From NCBI GenBank assembly GCA_028687575.1, contig JAQTZW010000011.1, positions 36,554-100,553 of the forward strand: DNA of 64,000 nucleotides, in the 5' to 3' direction. The notes under the pieces are model-generated. The model did not search any database. It saw only the letters and a program-made list of their open reading frames with translations, and was not told the DNA's origin. Origin of the DNA: Gallionella sp. (lineage in GTDB: Bacteria; Pseudomonadota; Gammaproteobacteria; Burkholderiales; Gallionellaceae). This document shows, in pieces, positions 41,980-51,009 of the stretch (position 1 is its first letter; every line of letters begins with the position of its first letter). The translations under genes were made by a program, and so were the position numbers.

Positions 41980-43620
41980 ATGTCAAAACTCACCCAATCG
42001 CCTGTATGGCAGGCACTGAATGCGCACTATGCGACCATCAAGCAAAGTCACATGCGCCAGATGTTTAAGGATGACCCAACTCGTTTTGACAAATTCTCGA
42101 TAAAGTTTGGCGCTCTGCTGTTTGATTATTCCAAGAATCGCATCACAGAAGAAACCATCAGATTGCTGGTCGAGTTAGCGCATGAAGCTGAACTACCGGC
42201 CTATATTGAACGCATGTTCGGTGGTGACAAAATCAATCTTACAGAGCAGCGTGCCGTATTGCACACCGCGTTGCGCAACCGCTCTGATCGTCCCGTGCTG
42301 GTCAATGGCAAGGATGTGATGCCGGATGTACGCCGGGTGTTGGGACTGATGCGAAAGTTCTCCGACAAAGTGCGCAGCGGCCAGCATGTCGGTCATACCG
42401 GTCGTGCCATCACGGACATCGTCAACATCGGCATCGGCGGCTCCGATCTTGGCCCGCTGATGGTGTGTGAAGCACTCAAGTCTTATGGCAGCCCATCTTT
42501 GCGCGCCCATTTCGTCTCCAATGTGGATGCCACCCATCTAGCCGAGACTCTAAAAAATCTGGACGCGGAAACTACCCTGTTTATCGTTAGTTCAAAAACT
42601 TTTACAACTCAAGAAACGCTCACTAATGCACGTTCAGCGCGTGTCTGGCTGGTCGGAATACTGGGTGACGAAAGTGCTGTCGCCCGACATTTCGCCGCTG
42701 TCTCGACCAATCTCAAGGCAACCGCTGCGTTCGGCATCAATCCTGACAACGTGTTTGAATTTTGGGATTGGGTGGGTGGGCGCTATTCGCTGTGGTCCGC
42801 CATCGGCCTGCCTATCGCACTGTATATCGGCATGGACAAATTCGAAGAACTGCTGGCCGGCGCACATGCGATGGACGAACACTTCCGCAATACGCCGCTG
42901 GAGCAGAATATTCCAGTACTGATGGGCATGTTGGGCATCTGGTATGGCGACTTCTTCGGCGCAAGTTCCAATGCCGTATTGCCCTACGATCAGTACCTGC
43001 ACCGTTTTGCCGCGTATCTGCAACAACTGGATATGGAAAGCAACGGCAAGGGCGTGGATCGCGACGGCAACCCTGTAGATTACGACACCGGCATGGCAGT
43101 ATGGGGAGAAGCGGGCACTAACGGCCAGCACGCCTTCTATCAGCTGATACACCAAGGTACGCGCATGATACCGGCAGACTTCATGGCACCGCTGCACAGC
43201 CAAAATTCCGTTGGTGAACACCACGCCATTCTGCTCGCCAATTGCTTCGCGCAGACCGAAGCACTGATGATAGGCAAGACTGCTGAAGAAGCTCGCGCGG
43301 AGTTGGTAGCGCAAGGTATGTCTGACAATGAACTGGAAGCGCTACTGCCGCACAAGGTATTCCAAGGCAACAAGCCTACCAACACCTTACTGTTCGATCG
43401 CCTTGATCCGCATGCGTTGGGCATGTTGATCGCGCTTTACGAACACAAGGTGTTCGCGCAGGGCATCGTCTGGAACATCAACTCCTTCGACCAATGGGGC
43501 GTGGAACTGGGCAAGCAGTTGGCTGGCAAGATACTGCCGGAACTGCTGGATAAATCGGTCCAATCCACCCACGATGCCTCTACCCGCAGTCTGATCCAGT
43601 ATTACCAAAAAGCGCATTGA
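41980..43620 (+). CDS. pgi: Glucose-6-phosphate isomerase
   Basis: A 546-residue enzyme interconverting glucose-6-phosphate and fructose-6-phosphate. '[17 protein letters not shown]' is the phosphate site, '[16 protein letters not shown]' the family signature, and the catalytic '[10 protein letters not shown]' / '[10 protein letters not shown]' segments are intact. It links the glycogen genes upstream with central metabolism. Confidence 0.96.
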   Translation: MSKLTQSPVWQALNAHYATIKQSHMRQMFKDDPTRFDKFSIKFGALLFDYSKNRITEETIRLLVELAHEAELPAYIERMFGGDKINLTEQRAVLHTALRNRSDRPVLVNGKDVMPDVRRVLGLMRKFSDKVRSGQHVGHTGRAITDIVNIGIGGSDLGPLMVCEALKSYGSPSLRAHFVSNVDATHLAETLKNLDAETTLFIVSSKTFTTQETLTNARSARVWLVGILGDESAVARHFAAVSTNLKATAAFGINPDNVFEFWDWVGGRYSLWSAIGLPIALYIGMDKFEELLAGAHAMDEHFRNTPLEQNIPVLMGMLGIWYGDFFGASSNAVLPYDQYLHRFAAYLQQLDMESNGKGVDRDGNPVDYDTGMAVWGEAGTNGQHAFYQLIHQGTRMIPADFMAPLHSQNSVGEHHAILLANCFAQTEALMIGKTAEEARAELVAQGMSDNELEALLPHKVFQGNKPTNTLLFDRLDPHALGMLIALYEHKVFAQGIVWNINSFDQWGVELGKQLAGKILPELLDKSVQSTHDASTRSLIQYYQKAH

Positions 43621-43627
43621 GCAAATG

Positions 43628-43653
43628 AAAAAGCCGGGATTCCCCGGCTTTTT
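43628..43653. terminator. Bidirectional terminator after pgi
   Basis: AAAAAGCCGGG / CCCGGCTTTTT, 11-bp stem with a 4-nt loop and U-tracts on both strands; serves convergent pgi and the ABC ATPase gene. Confidence 0.92.
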
Positions 43654-43671
43654 TCTGGCTGTCGTCATCGC

Positions 43672-44505
43672 TCAGTGGGCGGAATTCCCCATCCGCATAT
43701 CCACGTTGTACGGTCTGCCGGGATATTGAAAAGCTACCGGGCCATCCGGCTTGCCATGAATAAACTGGTAGACGAACGGGTCACGTGATACCAGCATGTC
43801 CGCTGTCTCGCCTTCCGCCACCACCTTGCCGTCATGGATAAAATACACATAGTCCACAATCTTGAGTGATTCCGAAATATCGTAGGTCACCACCACCGAA
43901 GTCACGCCCAGTGCGTCGTTCAGGCGGCGAATCAAATTGGCGATGATATTCAGCGAGATCGGGTCGAGACCAGCGAACGGTTCATCGTAGATAATCAGCG
44001 TCGGATCCAGTGCAATCGCCCGCGCCAGCGCCACGCGTCGCTCCATACCCCCCGATAAATCTCTGGGCATCAGGTTGGCTGCCCCGCGCAGTCCAATTGC
44101 CTGCAACTTCATCAGCACCAAATCCCGGATCATGCCTTCAGTCAGGTCGGTATGCTCGCGCATCGGAAAGGCAATGTTGTCGTACACGGTCAGGTCGCTG
44201 AACAAACCGCTCACCTGAAACATCATGCCCATTTCGCGACGCATCTGGTACAACTGGTCGTTGTCCAGCTGATGTATGGTCTTGCCCAATACCTTGACGC
44301 TGCCACTGTCCGGCCTGAGTTGACCGCCAATTTGATGCAGCAGCGTACTCTTGCCACTGCCGCTGACACCCAGAATCGCGACCACCTTGCCGCGCGGGAT
44401 GTTGAGATTGATGCCGTTAAGCACCTTGCGATCGCCGTAGGAAAAGTGCAGGTCACTGATTTCGACCAGATTCTCCGTTGGTTTGTTTTCCATAGTTGGT
44501 TTCAA
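43672..44505 (-). CDS. MlaF-like ABC transporter ATPase, orphan, with altered H-loop
   Basis: A 277-residue ATPase of the phospholipid-transport MlaF/Ttg2A type. Walker A GVSGSGKST, Q-loop 'MMFQVSGLFSDLTV', signature 'LSGGMERR' and Walker B 'LIIYDEPFAGLDP' are intact. The H-loop reads 'VVVTYDISE', with Tyr where the switch histidine normally stands. No mlaE, mlaD or mlaC genes adjoin; a terminator and the divergent recQ flank it. ATG 44493 (MENKPTEN) is an alternative start. The C-terminal ~35 residues after 'HGKPDGPVAF' are longer than in MlaF. Confidence 0.85.
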   Translation of the reverse strand: MKPTMENKPTENLVEISDLHFSYGDRKVLNGINLNIPRGKVVAILGVSGSGKSTLLHQIGGQLRPDSGSVKVLGKTIHQLDNDQLYQMRREMGMMFQVSGLFSDLTVYDNIAFPMREHTDLTEGMIRDLVLMKLQAIGLRGAANLMPRDLSGGMERRVALARAIALDPTLIIYDEPFAGLDPISLNIIANLIRRLNDALGVTSVVVTYDISESLKIVDYVYFIHDGKVVAEGETADMLVSRDPFVYQFIHGKPDGPVAFQYPGRPYNVDMRMGNSAH

Positions 44506-44610
44506 AACGCGACTCCTCGATGAGCTGCGGATGTTACCATCCCCGCTCCTGATTACACACTCGTCTTTGGTAATTCCCCGACCTTACTGACGATATTTTC
44601 CAGAATTTTG

Positions 44611-46446
44611 ATGAACACCGCAGCTCACAAGATACTTCACGACGTATTCGGCTATAGCACTTTCCGGGGTGAACAGCAGTCCATAGTCGAGCATATCGCC
44701 GCCGGCGGCGACGCGCTGGTGTTGATGCCCACCGGGGGCGGAAAATCGTTGTGCTACCAGCTCCCCGCGCTGCTGCGATCTGGTGTCGGCATTGTGGTAT
44801 CGCCACTAATCGCGTTGATGCAGGATCAGGTGGAAGCCCTGCACCAACTGGGCGTGAAGGCGGCTTTCCTCAATTCCAGCCTGGACGGCGATGCAGCCCG
44901 CAAAGTGCAAGTACAACTCCTGCATGGTGAGCTAGACCTGCTCTACGTCGCCCCAGAACGACTGCTGACACCTTACTTCCTGGCCTTGCTGGAACAGTTG
45001 CAAGCGGCATCCAAACTTGCGCTGTTCGCCATAGACGAGGCGCATTGCGTTTCACAATGGGGGCATGACTTCCGCCCCGAATACCGCGAACTCACCGTAT
45101 TGCACCAACGCTTTCCTGCCGTGCCACGCGTCGCACTCACCGCCACGGCAGACGCGCCGACGCGGAGAGAGATAGTCGAACGTCTTGCGCTGGAAGAGGC
45201 GCGACAATTCATTTCCAGCTTCGATCGCCCTAATATTCGCTACCGTGTTTCTCTAAAAAATAATGCAATCAATCAATTGCAAGACTTTATTGATAAAGAG
45301 CATCGTGGTGATGCAGGGATCGTCTATTGCCTGTCGCGCAAGCGTGTAGAGCAGACTGCGGAAGCGTTACAGGCACACGGCTGGGATGCACTACCCTATC
45401 ATGCCGGGCTAGACAACGCGACGCGCACCGCCAACCAGCAGCGTTTTCTGCGTGAAGAAGGTGTCATCATGGTTGCCACTGTCGCCTTCGGCATGGGCAT
45501 AGACAAGCCCAACGTGCGCTTCGTAGCCCATCTCGATTTACCAAAGAGCATGGAAGGCTACTATCAGGAGACGGGCCGAGCCGGTCGCGACGGCCTGCCC
45601 GCTGATGCCTGGATGGCTTACGGACTGGGCGATGTAGTGTCCATGCGACAGATACTGCTGTCCGGCGACGCACCAGAAGAACGCAAGCGCGTCGAATTGC
45701 ACAAGTTAGACGCATTGCTGGGATTCTGCGAATCCACTGACTGTCGTCACCAGACTATCCTGCGCTACTTCGGCGAAACCCATCCGGGAAATTGCGGCGA
45801 ATGCGACAACTGCCTGACACCGGTCGCAACTTGGGATGCCACGCGCGCCGCGCAGATGGCGCTGTCCTGCGTGTACCGCACCGGCCAGCGTTTCGGCGTC
45901 GGTCATCTGGTGGACGTGCTGCTCGGCAAAGCGACCGAGCGTATCGAAAAATTCCAGCACAACCAGCTTTCCACCTTCGGTATCGGCGAGGAACACAGCG
46001 CACAACAATGGAGCAGCGTGTTTCGTCAGTTGGTAGCCGCCGGTTTTCTGGAAGCGGACATCGAAGGTTACGGCGGCCTGCACCTCACCGCCGCCGCCCG
46101 CCCGGTGCTCAAGGGTGAACAGCAGGTGTTCCTGCGTCAGGATGCCACACCTGAAAAGCGCAAATCGTTGCGAGGGGAGCGCAAGTCACGCGACCCCTTT
46201 CACGGTGCCAGCGACGACCCACTGTGGCTGGCGCTCAAGGCTAAGCGGCTGGAACTGGCGCGCGAACAGGGTGTGCCGCCCTATGTCATCTTCCACGACA
46301 GCACGCTGGTCGAGATGCGCGACCAGCGCCCCGCCAGCCTGACCGAGTTGGCGCGCATCAGCGGTGTCGGACAGGGAAAGCTCGCGCGTTACGGCGACGA
46401 ATTCCTGAAAGTCATCGAAGACGTCGCCAATGCGGCAGTGAGATGA
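44611..46446 (+). CDS. recQ: ATP-dependent DNA helicase RecQ
   Basis: A 611-residue RecQ. Walker A in '[14 protein letters not shown]', DEAH box with the aromatic-rich loop '[17 protein letters not shown]', motif VI '[12 protein letters not shown]', zinc cysteines (FCES..C, 'NCGECDNC'), winged-helix and HRDC domains ('[16 protein letters not shown]'). It unwinds DNA 3' to 5' in recombination and repair. ATG at 44611 follows TTG 44608 directly. Confidence 0.96.
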   Translation: MNTAAHKILHDVFGYSTFRGEQQSIVEHIAAGGDALVLMPTGGGKSLCYQLPALLRSGVGIVVSPLIALMQDQVEALHQLGVKAAFLNSSLDGDAARKVQVQLLHGELDLLYVAPERLLTPYFLALLEQLQAASKLALFAIDEAHCVSQWGHDFRPEYRELTVLHQRFPAVPRVALTATADAPTRREIVERLALEEARQFISSFDRPNIRYRVSLKNNAINQLQDFIDKEHRGDAGIVYCLSRKRVEQTAEALQAHGWDALPYHAGLDNATRTANQQRFLREEGVIMVATVAFGMGIDKPNVRFVAHLDLPKSMEGYYQETGRAGRDGLPADAWMAYGLGDVVSMRQILLSGDAPEERKRVELHKLDALLGFCESTDCRHQTILRYFGETHPGNCGECDNCLTPVATWDATRAAQMALSCVYRTGQRFGVGHLVDVLLGKATERIEKFQHNQLSTFGIGEEHSAQQWSSVFRQLVAAGFLEADIEGYGGLHLTAAARPVLKGEQQVFLRQDATPEKRKSLRGERKSRDPFHGASDDPLWLALKAKRLELAREQGVPPYVIFHDSTLVEMRDQRPASLTELARISGVGQGKLARYGDEFLKVIEDVANAAVR

Positions 46447-46525
46447 GCGCCTGCATATCCGTGTTGCAGCCCATGCTGGAGGCCCTTACACTGCCGGGCC
46501 GTTTTCAAATTGAAGGAACATTCCG

Positions 46526-46600
46526 ATGTTAGTCGAACTGGTGATACTGGTCGTGCTGGTGCTGGCCGTGGTGTGGCTGATGCGTCCACCGCGCCAATAG
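46526..46600 (+). CDS. 24-residue single-helix membrane peptide
   Basis: MLVELVILVVLVLAVVWLMR followed by PPRQ and stop. A GAAGGAA ribosome site lies upstream of the ATG. The product is a single hydrophobic helix with a basic-proline tail, like many small bacterial membrane proteins. It lies 79 bp after recQ. Too short for standard annotation; the natural-looking sequence and ribosome site support it. Confidence 0.5.
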   Translation: MLVELVILVVLVLAVVWLMRPPRQ

Positions 46601-46656
46601 CATTCGCTGTTTACTGCGAGTGCGGTGGTCTTGCCGAAACTCATTTCAGCCGGAAC

Positions 46657-48180
46657 TCATTTCAGCCAGAATTCATCCAGTCTGGCAAGATGGTGGCAGG
46701 CCCGGTCCAGCTTGCCGAATTGCTTGAGCCGACGGATCGCCACCCATTCCCGCACGAGGGTGATGATCTCCGGATAGCCTGCCAGTTCGGGTGCTGCGGC
46801 CAGTTCTTTCAGCAGGTGACTGGCGACAGTCGCGTCGTGGATTTTCCCCAACACCTCCTGCACCTCGCCCAACGCGCCGATGAAGGGCTTTTTTCGCCGG
46901 CCTTTGTGCAAGGGCGCGAAGAAGTCGGCGCTGTAGCGCAGTTTCCTCGCCAGGATGCGCAACGCGTGCAAACCGTCGGCGTCATCCTTGCCAAGATGGC
47001 GTTCCGCCTGCTTGTAACGCTTGAGCAAACGGCTTAGCTGGCGCGCAGAGAATTCGTGCGCGGAGCGCACCCCGTCTTCAGGCTGCTGCCAGTATTCGCC
47101 ATTCATCCAGATCGCAAAATGCAGCATCAGGCGCTGCGCTGCGCGTTGCTGCTGATCGCGCTGCAAGGACTGGTAGCAGGCCTCGCGCTGCCGCCGGCAA
47201 CATGTCAGCAGTGCCTGCATGGCTTGGTTGTCGCTATCCGGCTGATGATAGAGTGGGTGCCGAGTCAGCGCGCCGATGAACACATCCCAGTCGCGCGCCT
47301 TGCCAAGCGCGCCTGCCCATTCGCTGAGCTCAACACGCAAGGCCGTCAGCCGCTGGTCGGGACGGAGCTTTTCAGCCATGCCCAGCAACAAGCGCAGACG
47401 GCGCAATGCCACGCGCATCTGGTGCAGGTATTCCGGGTCGCATCCTGTCATTGCGCCGTGGATATTTTGCTGGAAATGCGCAAGACACGCCCAGATCGAG
47501 CCACCCAGTACTTGGGTCAGAGCGGCCTTTTTTGGGAATTTTGGCAGTTCGGCCTTGGCGGGCTGTTCGACATACCCTGCCATCAGACGGAATCCGCGCT
47601 CGGCCTTGCTCACCGACTCCAGTTCAAAAGGCACGATCTCTAGTATCGCCAGCGCAAGTTCGAACAATTGCAGCGGCGTGCCGGATTTAAGCTCCAGTTC
47701 GACCTCGCAGATCGGCGCGCTGTCAGTTCCCGCCCTGACTTCGCCGTGATCCATGCACACCTCGATCTGTGCGCCCTGCCATTCGAGTATCTGGCTGCTG
47801 CGCTGGAAATCGGTGGCGAACACCGCTTCGAGCCGGTCGCGCAACGGCAATGGCAGGAATTCGTCGCAAACCGCCGCTTCGAAAACAGAAAAATCCAGCT
47901 GATCGGAGGCGACCGGCACTTCCCATTCGTTGCGCTGGTGCAGCCCGCCCCGAATGGAGCCGCCGCCCTTCAGGGTCTGCAACCAGCGTCCTCCGGCCAA
48001 GCGCAGACGCAACGCCATCTCGCGGCGGTTGAGGTCGAGTTCGGGGGTGTCGAAATAGATGTTGTGCAGATGACGCGTGACGGGTTTTGCCACTTGATGG
48101 GTTTTCAGCAGCGCGTGCCGCTTTAGCCGGCCCATATCTTCCGGGGTGATGCGCAATTTGAGTTCGGTTTCGGTCGTCAT
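46657..48180 (-). CDS. CYTH-CHAD domain protein (inorganic triphosphatase type)
   Basis: A 507-residue protein. The N-terminal CYTH domain (~1-205) starts with the ExExK motif 'MTTETELKLR' and has the acidic/basic tunnel residues ('CEVELELKSGTPLQLF'). The C-terminal CHAD domain (~225-505) contains conserved His-rich helices ('YLHQMRVALRRLRLLL', 'ALRILARKLRYSADFF'). Relatives such as YgiF hydrolyse triphosphate, and CHAD binds polyphosphate. ATG 48180 is preferred over 48216 because the CYTH motif must be N-terminal. Confidence 0.9.
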   Translation of the reverse strand: MTTETELKLRITPEDMGRLKRHALLKTHQVAKPVTRHLHNIYFDTPELDLNRREMALRLRLAGGRWLQTLKGGGSIRGGLHQRNEWEVPVASDQLDFSVFEAAVCDEFLPLPLRDRLEAVFATDFQRSSQILEWQGAQIEVCMDHGEVRAGTDSAPICEVELELKSGTPLQLFELALAILEIVPFELESVSKAERGFRLMAGYVEQPAKAELPKFPKKAALTQVLGGSIWACLAHFQQNIHGAMTGCDPEYLHQMRVALRRLRLLLGMAEKLRPDQRLTALRVELSEWAGALGKARDWDVFIGALTRHPLYHQPDSDNQAMQALLTCCRRQREACYQSLQRDQQQRAAQRLMLHFAIWMNGEYWQQPEDGVRSAHEFSARQLSRLLKRYKQAERHLGKDDADGLHALRILARKLRYSADFFAPLHKGRRKKPFIGALGEVQEVLGKIHDATVASHLLKELAAAPELAGYPEIITLVREWVAIRRLKQFGKLDRACHHLARLDEFWLK

Positions 48181-48298
48181 GTATGCTTCCAATCGGCTAA
48201 CGGCAGCGGGCGGCAACTATAACATCCTGCTCTGCCTGCCCTGCCTATGTTACAGAATCTTCATTACAATCACAGACATCCCAGTATCGCAAACGCCC

Positions 48299-48826
48299 AT
48301 GTCCAGCATCCATAGTTTTCCGCCAATTGCCAGTACTGATGCGCAGGTGCTGATACTGGGCAGCATGCCGGGCCGCGAATCGCTGCGTGTCGCACAGTAT
48401 TACGCACACCCGCGCAACGCCTTCTGGCCCATCATCGGCGAACTGCTGGGTTTCGATCCGGCACAGCCCTACCCAATGCGCTGCCGTCAGTTAGTCGAAG
48501 CCGACATCGCGCTGTGGGACGTGCTGGCTTCGTGCCGGCGCAGCAGCAGTCTGGATGCCGACATAGATGCCGCCAGTGTTGCGGCCAACGATTTCGGCGC
48601 ATTCTTCCGCTCGCACCCTCATATTCGTCGAGTGTATTTCAATGGCGCGATGGCCGAACAGAGTTTCAGGAAACATGTGCTGCCGGGCCTTGCTGACCCG
48701 ACGCTGCAATATCAGCGCCTGCCCTCCACCAGTCCGGCCCATGCCGCCTTGTCATACCCGCAGAAACTGGCGGCCTGGCGGGTGGTCGTCGCGGGGATGC
48801 CTTGCAGTTCCGCCGTTGCGCGCTGA
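48299..48826 (+). CDS. DNA-deoxyinosine glycosylase (UDG family 6)
   Basis: A 175-residue protein of the uracil-DNA glycosylase superfamily. 'VLILGSMPGRESLRVAQYYA' followed by 'HPRNAFWPI' is the family-6 (hypoxanthine-DNA glycosylase) catalytic segment, and 'LPSTSPAHAALSYPQKLAAW' the second motif. It removes hypoxanthine formed by adenine deamination. Divergent from the CYTH-CHAD gene. Confidence 0.85.
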   Translation: MSSIHSFPPIASTDAQVLILGSMPGRESLRVAQYYAHPRNAFWPIIGELLGFDPAQPYPMRCRQLVEADIALWDVLASCRRSSSLDADIDAASVAANDFGAFFRSHPHIRRVYFNGAMAEQSFRKHVLPGLADPTLQYQRLPSTSPAHAALSYPQKLAAWRVVVAGMPCSSAVAR

Positions 48827-48827
48827 C

Positions 48828-49325
48828 TTACAGGATAACCGGCGCATCTGGCATTTCATTGGGTTTGCCGACGCGCGCCGGGAAATGCAACGAGAGGTGA
48901 TCACCCACTTCTTGTATGCCGGCCAGCACTCCGGACTCGAACCGCCCGGCACGGAACTCTGCTTCCATGTTGCGGCAGATACGCTCCCAGACAGATTGCC
49001 CCAGCCTGGCGTGTATGCCCCGGTCAGCGACGATCTCAACTTTCCGGTCAGCCAGCAACAGATAGATCAGCACGCCGTTGTTGTGCTCGGTGTCCCATAC
49101 ACGCAGTTGCGCGAATACTTCGATGGCGCGTTGCCGCGCGGTCTGCCCTGACAGCAGCGGCGACAGTTCCAGCGCCGCTTCCACCGCAAAGCGTATCTGT
49201 CCATCGTGCCGCGCCTCGGCAACCCCTGTCGCAGCTTCTATCGTCCCCATCGCGGAGGCGGGAAAGACGCGCCGCACTGTTGCTTGCCCGCTGGATAGAT
49301 GTCGTATCACCCGTTTGAGATTCAT
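48828..49325 (-). CDS. TPM-domain protein, cytoplasmic
   Basis: A 165-residue protein with a TPM fold: 'EVFAQLRVWDTEHNNGVLIY', 'KVEIVADRGIHARLG' and 'FESGVLAGIQEVGDHL'. It lacks a signal peptide and membrane anchor, unlike its neighbour. TPM proteins occur in clusters with LemA and have been linked to photosystem repair in plants and to membrane or acid-phosphatase functions; the role in bacteria is unclear. Third gene of lemA-TPM-TPM. Confidence 0.8.
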   Translation of the reverse strand: MNLKRVIRHLSSGQATVRRVFPASAMGTIEAATGVAEARHDGQIRFAVEAALELSPLLSGQTARQRAIEVFAQLRVWDTEHNNGVLIYLLLADRKVEIVADRGIHARLGQSVWERICRNMEAEFRAGRFESGVLAGIQEVGDHLSLHFPARVGKPNEMPDAPVIL

Positions 49326-49343
49326 TTCTGTCCCATTATGTCG

Positions 49344-50204
49344 TTACCAGTCCCCCGAAGCCCCGCCGCCGCCGAATCCGCCTCCCCCGCCGCTGAAGCC
49401 GCCAGAATCACCTGAGCTACCACCATACGAGCCGCCACCGAACCCGCCCCCACCTCCGATGCCTGAGCCGCCCAGCAACACCAGTACGAACGCGCCCAAT
49501 CCGGCGAACAGCGCGAACACGGCAGAGGCAGCGATGAGCCAGGCCAGGCCAGCCAGCAAACCTCCAACCAGCAAGGCTGCCGGGAAGCGTCCCAGCATTG
49601 CCCGCAACATGCCGCCCAGTACGACCGCCACCACGAAGCCCGCGAATACAAGCGGGCCTTTATCCTGATTGGTGTTCCCGTTGCTTGCCGATCCTCCAGC
49701 GCGGTCATGGGGTGGCGGCAGCGGCTCACCATCCACCACCCGGACGATGGCGGCAGTACCCGCATCCATCCCGCCGTAGAAATCGCCTGCCTTGAAGCGC
49801 GGCGAGATAATTTCGTCAATGATGCGATGCGCGGTGGCGTCGTTCAATGCGCCTTCCAGCCCGTATCCCACCTCGATGCGCAGCTTGTGGTCCTCTTTTG
49901 CCACCAGCAACAGCACGCCATCGTCCACGCCGCGCCGTCCGAGCTTCCATGCCTCGACCACGCGTATGCCGTATTGCTCTATGGATTCAGGCTGCGTGGT
50001 CGGCAGCATCAGGATCGCCAACTGCGCGCCCTTGCGCTTTTCAAGGTCGGCCAGACGGCTGTCCAGCGCCTGCACCTGTTGCGCATCCAGCGTAGCGGTC
50101 AGGTCGGTGACACGGTGGGAAAGCGGCGGGATGGCCACTTCGGCGTGCGCCACTCCCGCCAGCAACAAGGCCGACAGGAGGATGCCAGCCAGTCTCAGGA
50201 TCAT
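49344..50204 (-). CDS. YgcG-type TPM-domain membrane protein
   Basis: A 286-residue protein with a signal peptide (residues 1-21), a periplasmic TPM domain (~25-155, 'RVTDLTATLDAQQVQALDSR', 'LRIEVGYGLEGALND'), membrane helices (~180-250) and a Gly/Ser-rich tail ('GGGGGFGGGSYGGSSGDSGG'). It overlaps lemA (ATGA). The set is common in proteobacteria and likely works at the envelope. Confidence 0.87.
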   Translation of the reverse strand: MILRLAGILLSALLLAGVAHAEVAIPPLSHRVTDLTATLDAQQVQALDSRLADLEKRKGAQLAILMLPTTQPESIEQYGIRVVEAWKLGRRGVDDGVLLLVAKEDHKLRIEVGYGLEGALNDATAHRIIDEIISPRFKAGDFYGGMDAGTAAIVRVVDGEPLPPPHDRAGGSASNGNTNQDKGPLVFAGFVVAVVLGGMLRAMLGRFPAALLVGGLLAGLAWLIAASAVFALFAGLGAFVLVLLGGSGIGGGGGFGGGSYGGSSGDSGGFSGGGGGFGGGGASGDW

Positions 50205-50830
50205 GGTGCGGGCGCTGCCGGAACGGCGTTGACCGAGGATTTACCCTGCGGCGCGTTGAAATCCACCGCCGGCGCGTGCGAGATCGCCTGCTCGTTCTCC
50301 ACCGTCAGCGAAGGCTTCACGCTATAGCCGAACAGCATCGCGGTCAGGTTGGTCGGGAAGGAGCGCACGGTGACGTTGTACTCCTGCACCGCCTTGATGT
50401 AGCGGTTGCGCGCGACCGTGATGCGGTTCTCGGTGCCTTCCAGCTGCGCCTGCAAATCGCGGAAATTTTGGTCGGATTTCAGTTGTGGATAGTTTTCCGA
50501 CACCACCAGCAGACGGCTCAATGCCGAACTCAATTCGCCCTGGGCTGCTTGGAATTTGGCGAACGCCTGGGTGTCATTGATCAGCTCCGGTGTGGCCTGC
50601 ATGCTGCCCACTCTGGCGCGTGCCTCGGTCACGCCCAGCAGCACATCTTTTTCCTGTGCGGCATAGCCCTTGACGGTGTTCACCAGATTCGGGATCAGGT
50701 CGGCCCGGCGCTGGTACTGGTTGAGCACCTCGGCCCAATCTGCCTTGATCTGCTCGTCGGTGCTCTGGAACGTGTTGTATCCGCAGCCGCCAAGAAACAA
50801 TGAAAACAATAAAATCATCAAGTTGCGCAT
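50201..50830 (-). CDS. lemA: LemA family lipoprotein
   Basis: A 209-residue protein. A lipobox 'LFLGGCGYNTFQ' gives a lipidated Cys, followed by the LemA helical core ('VLNQYQRRADLIPNLVNTVK', 'RLLVVSENYPQLKSDQNF', 'ARNRYIKAVQEYN'). Function is unknown but conserved with TPM proteins. First gene of the leftward trio; divergent from the phosphohexomutase gene. Confidence 0.92.
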   Translation of the reverse strand: MRNLMILLFSLFLGGCGYNTFQSTDEQIKADWAEVLNQYQRRADLIPNLVNTVKGYAAQEKDVLLGVTEARARVGSMQATPELINDTQAFAKFQAAQGELSSALSRLLVVSENYPQLKSDQNFRDLQAQLEGTENRITVARNRYIKAVQEYNVTVRSFPTNLTAMLFGYSVKPSLTVENEQAISHAPAVDFNAPQGKSSVNAVPAAPAP

Positions 50831-51009
50831 CTTTGTTACTCCAGATAGTTAAGTGTTGGATGGTCCGTATTCAGGCACCCCGCATTTGAGTGACATTCTC
50901 TCGATTGGTTGCATGTGCCGACAGATCACCTTAACTATAACATCCGGGGGCATCCGCGCTTCGGGTAGAATGCCGCGTTCGTTACCGTGACCCGGCAGGA
51001 GTACAGACC

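Noticed and set aside
49344..49480. Apparent direct repeats rich in GCC/ACC
   Set aside because: They are codons for the Gly/Ser-rich tail of the TPM protein, not a separate repeat array.
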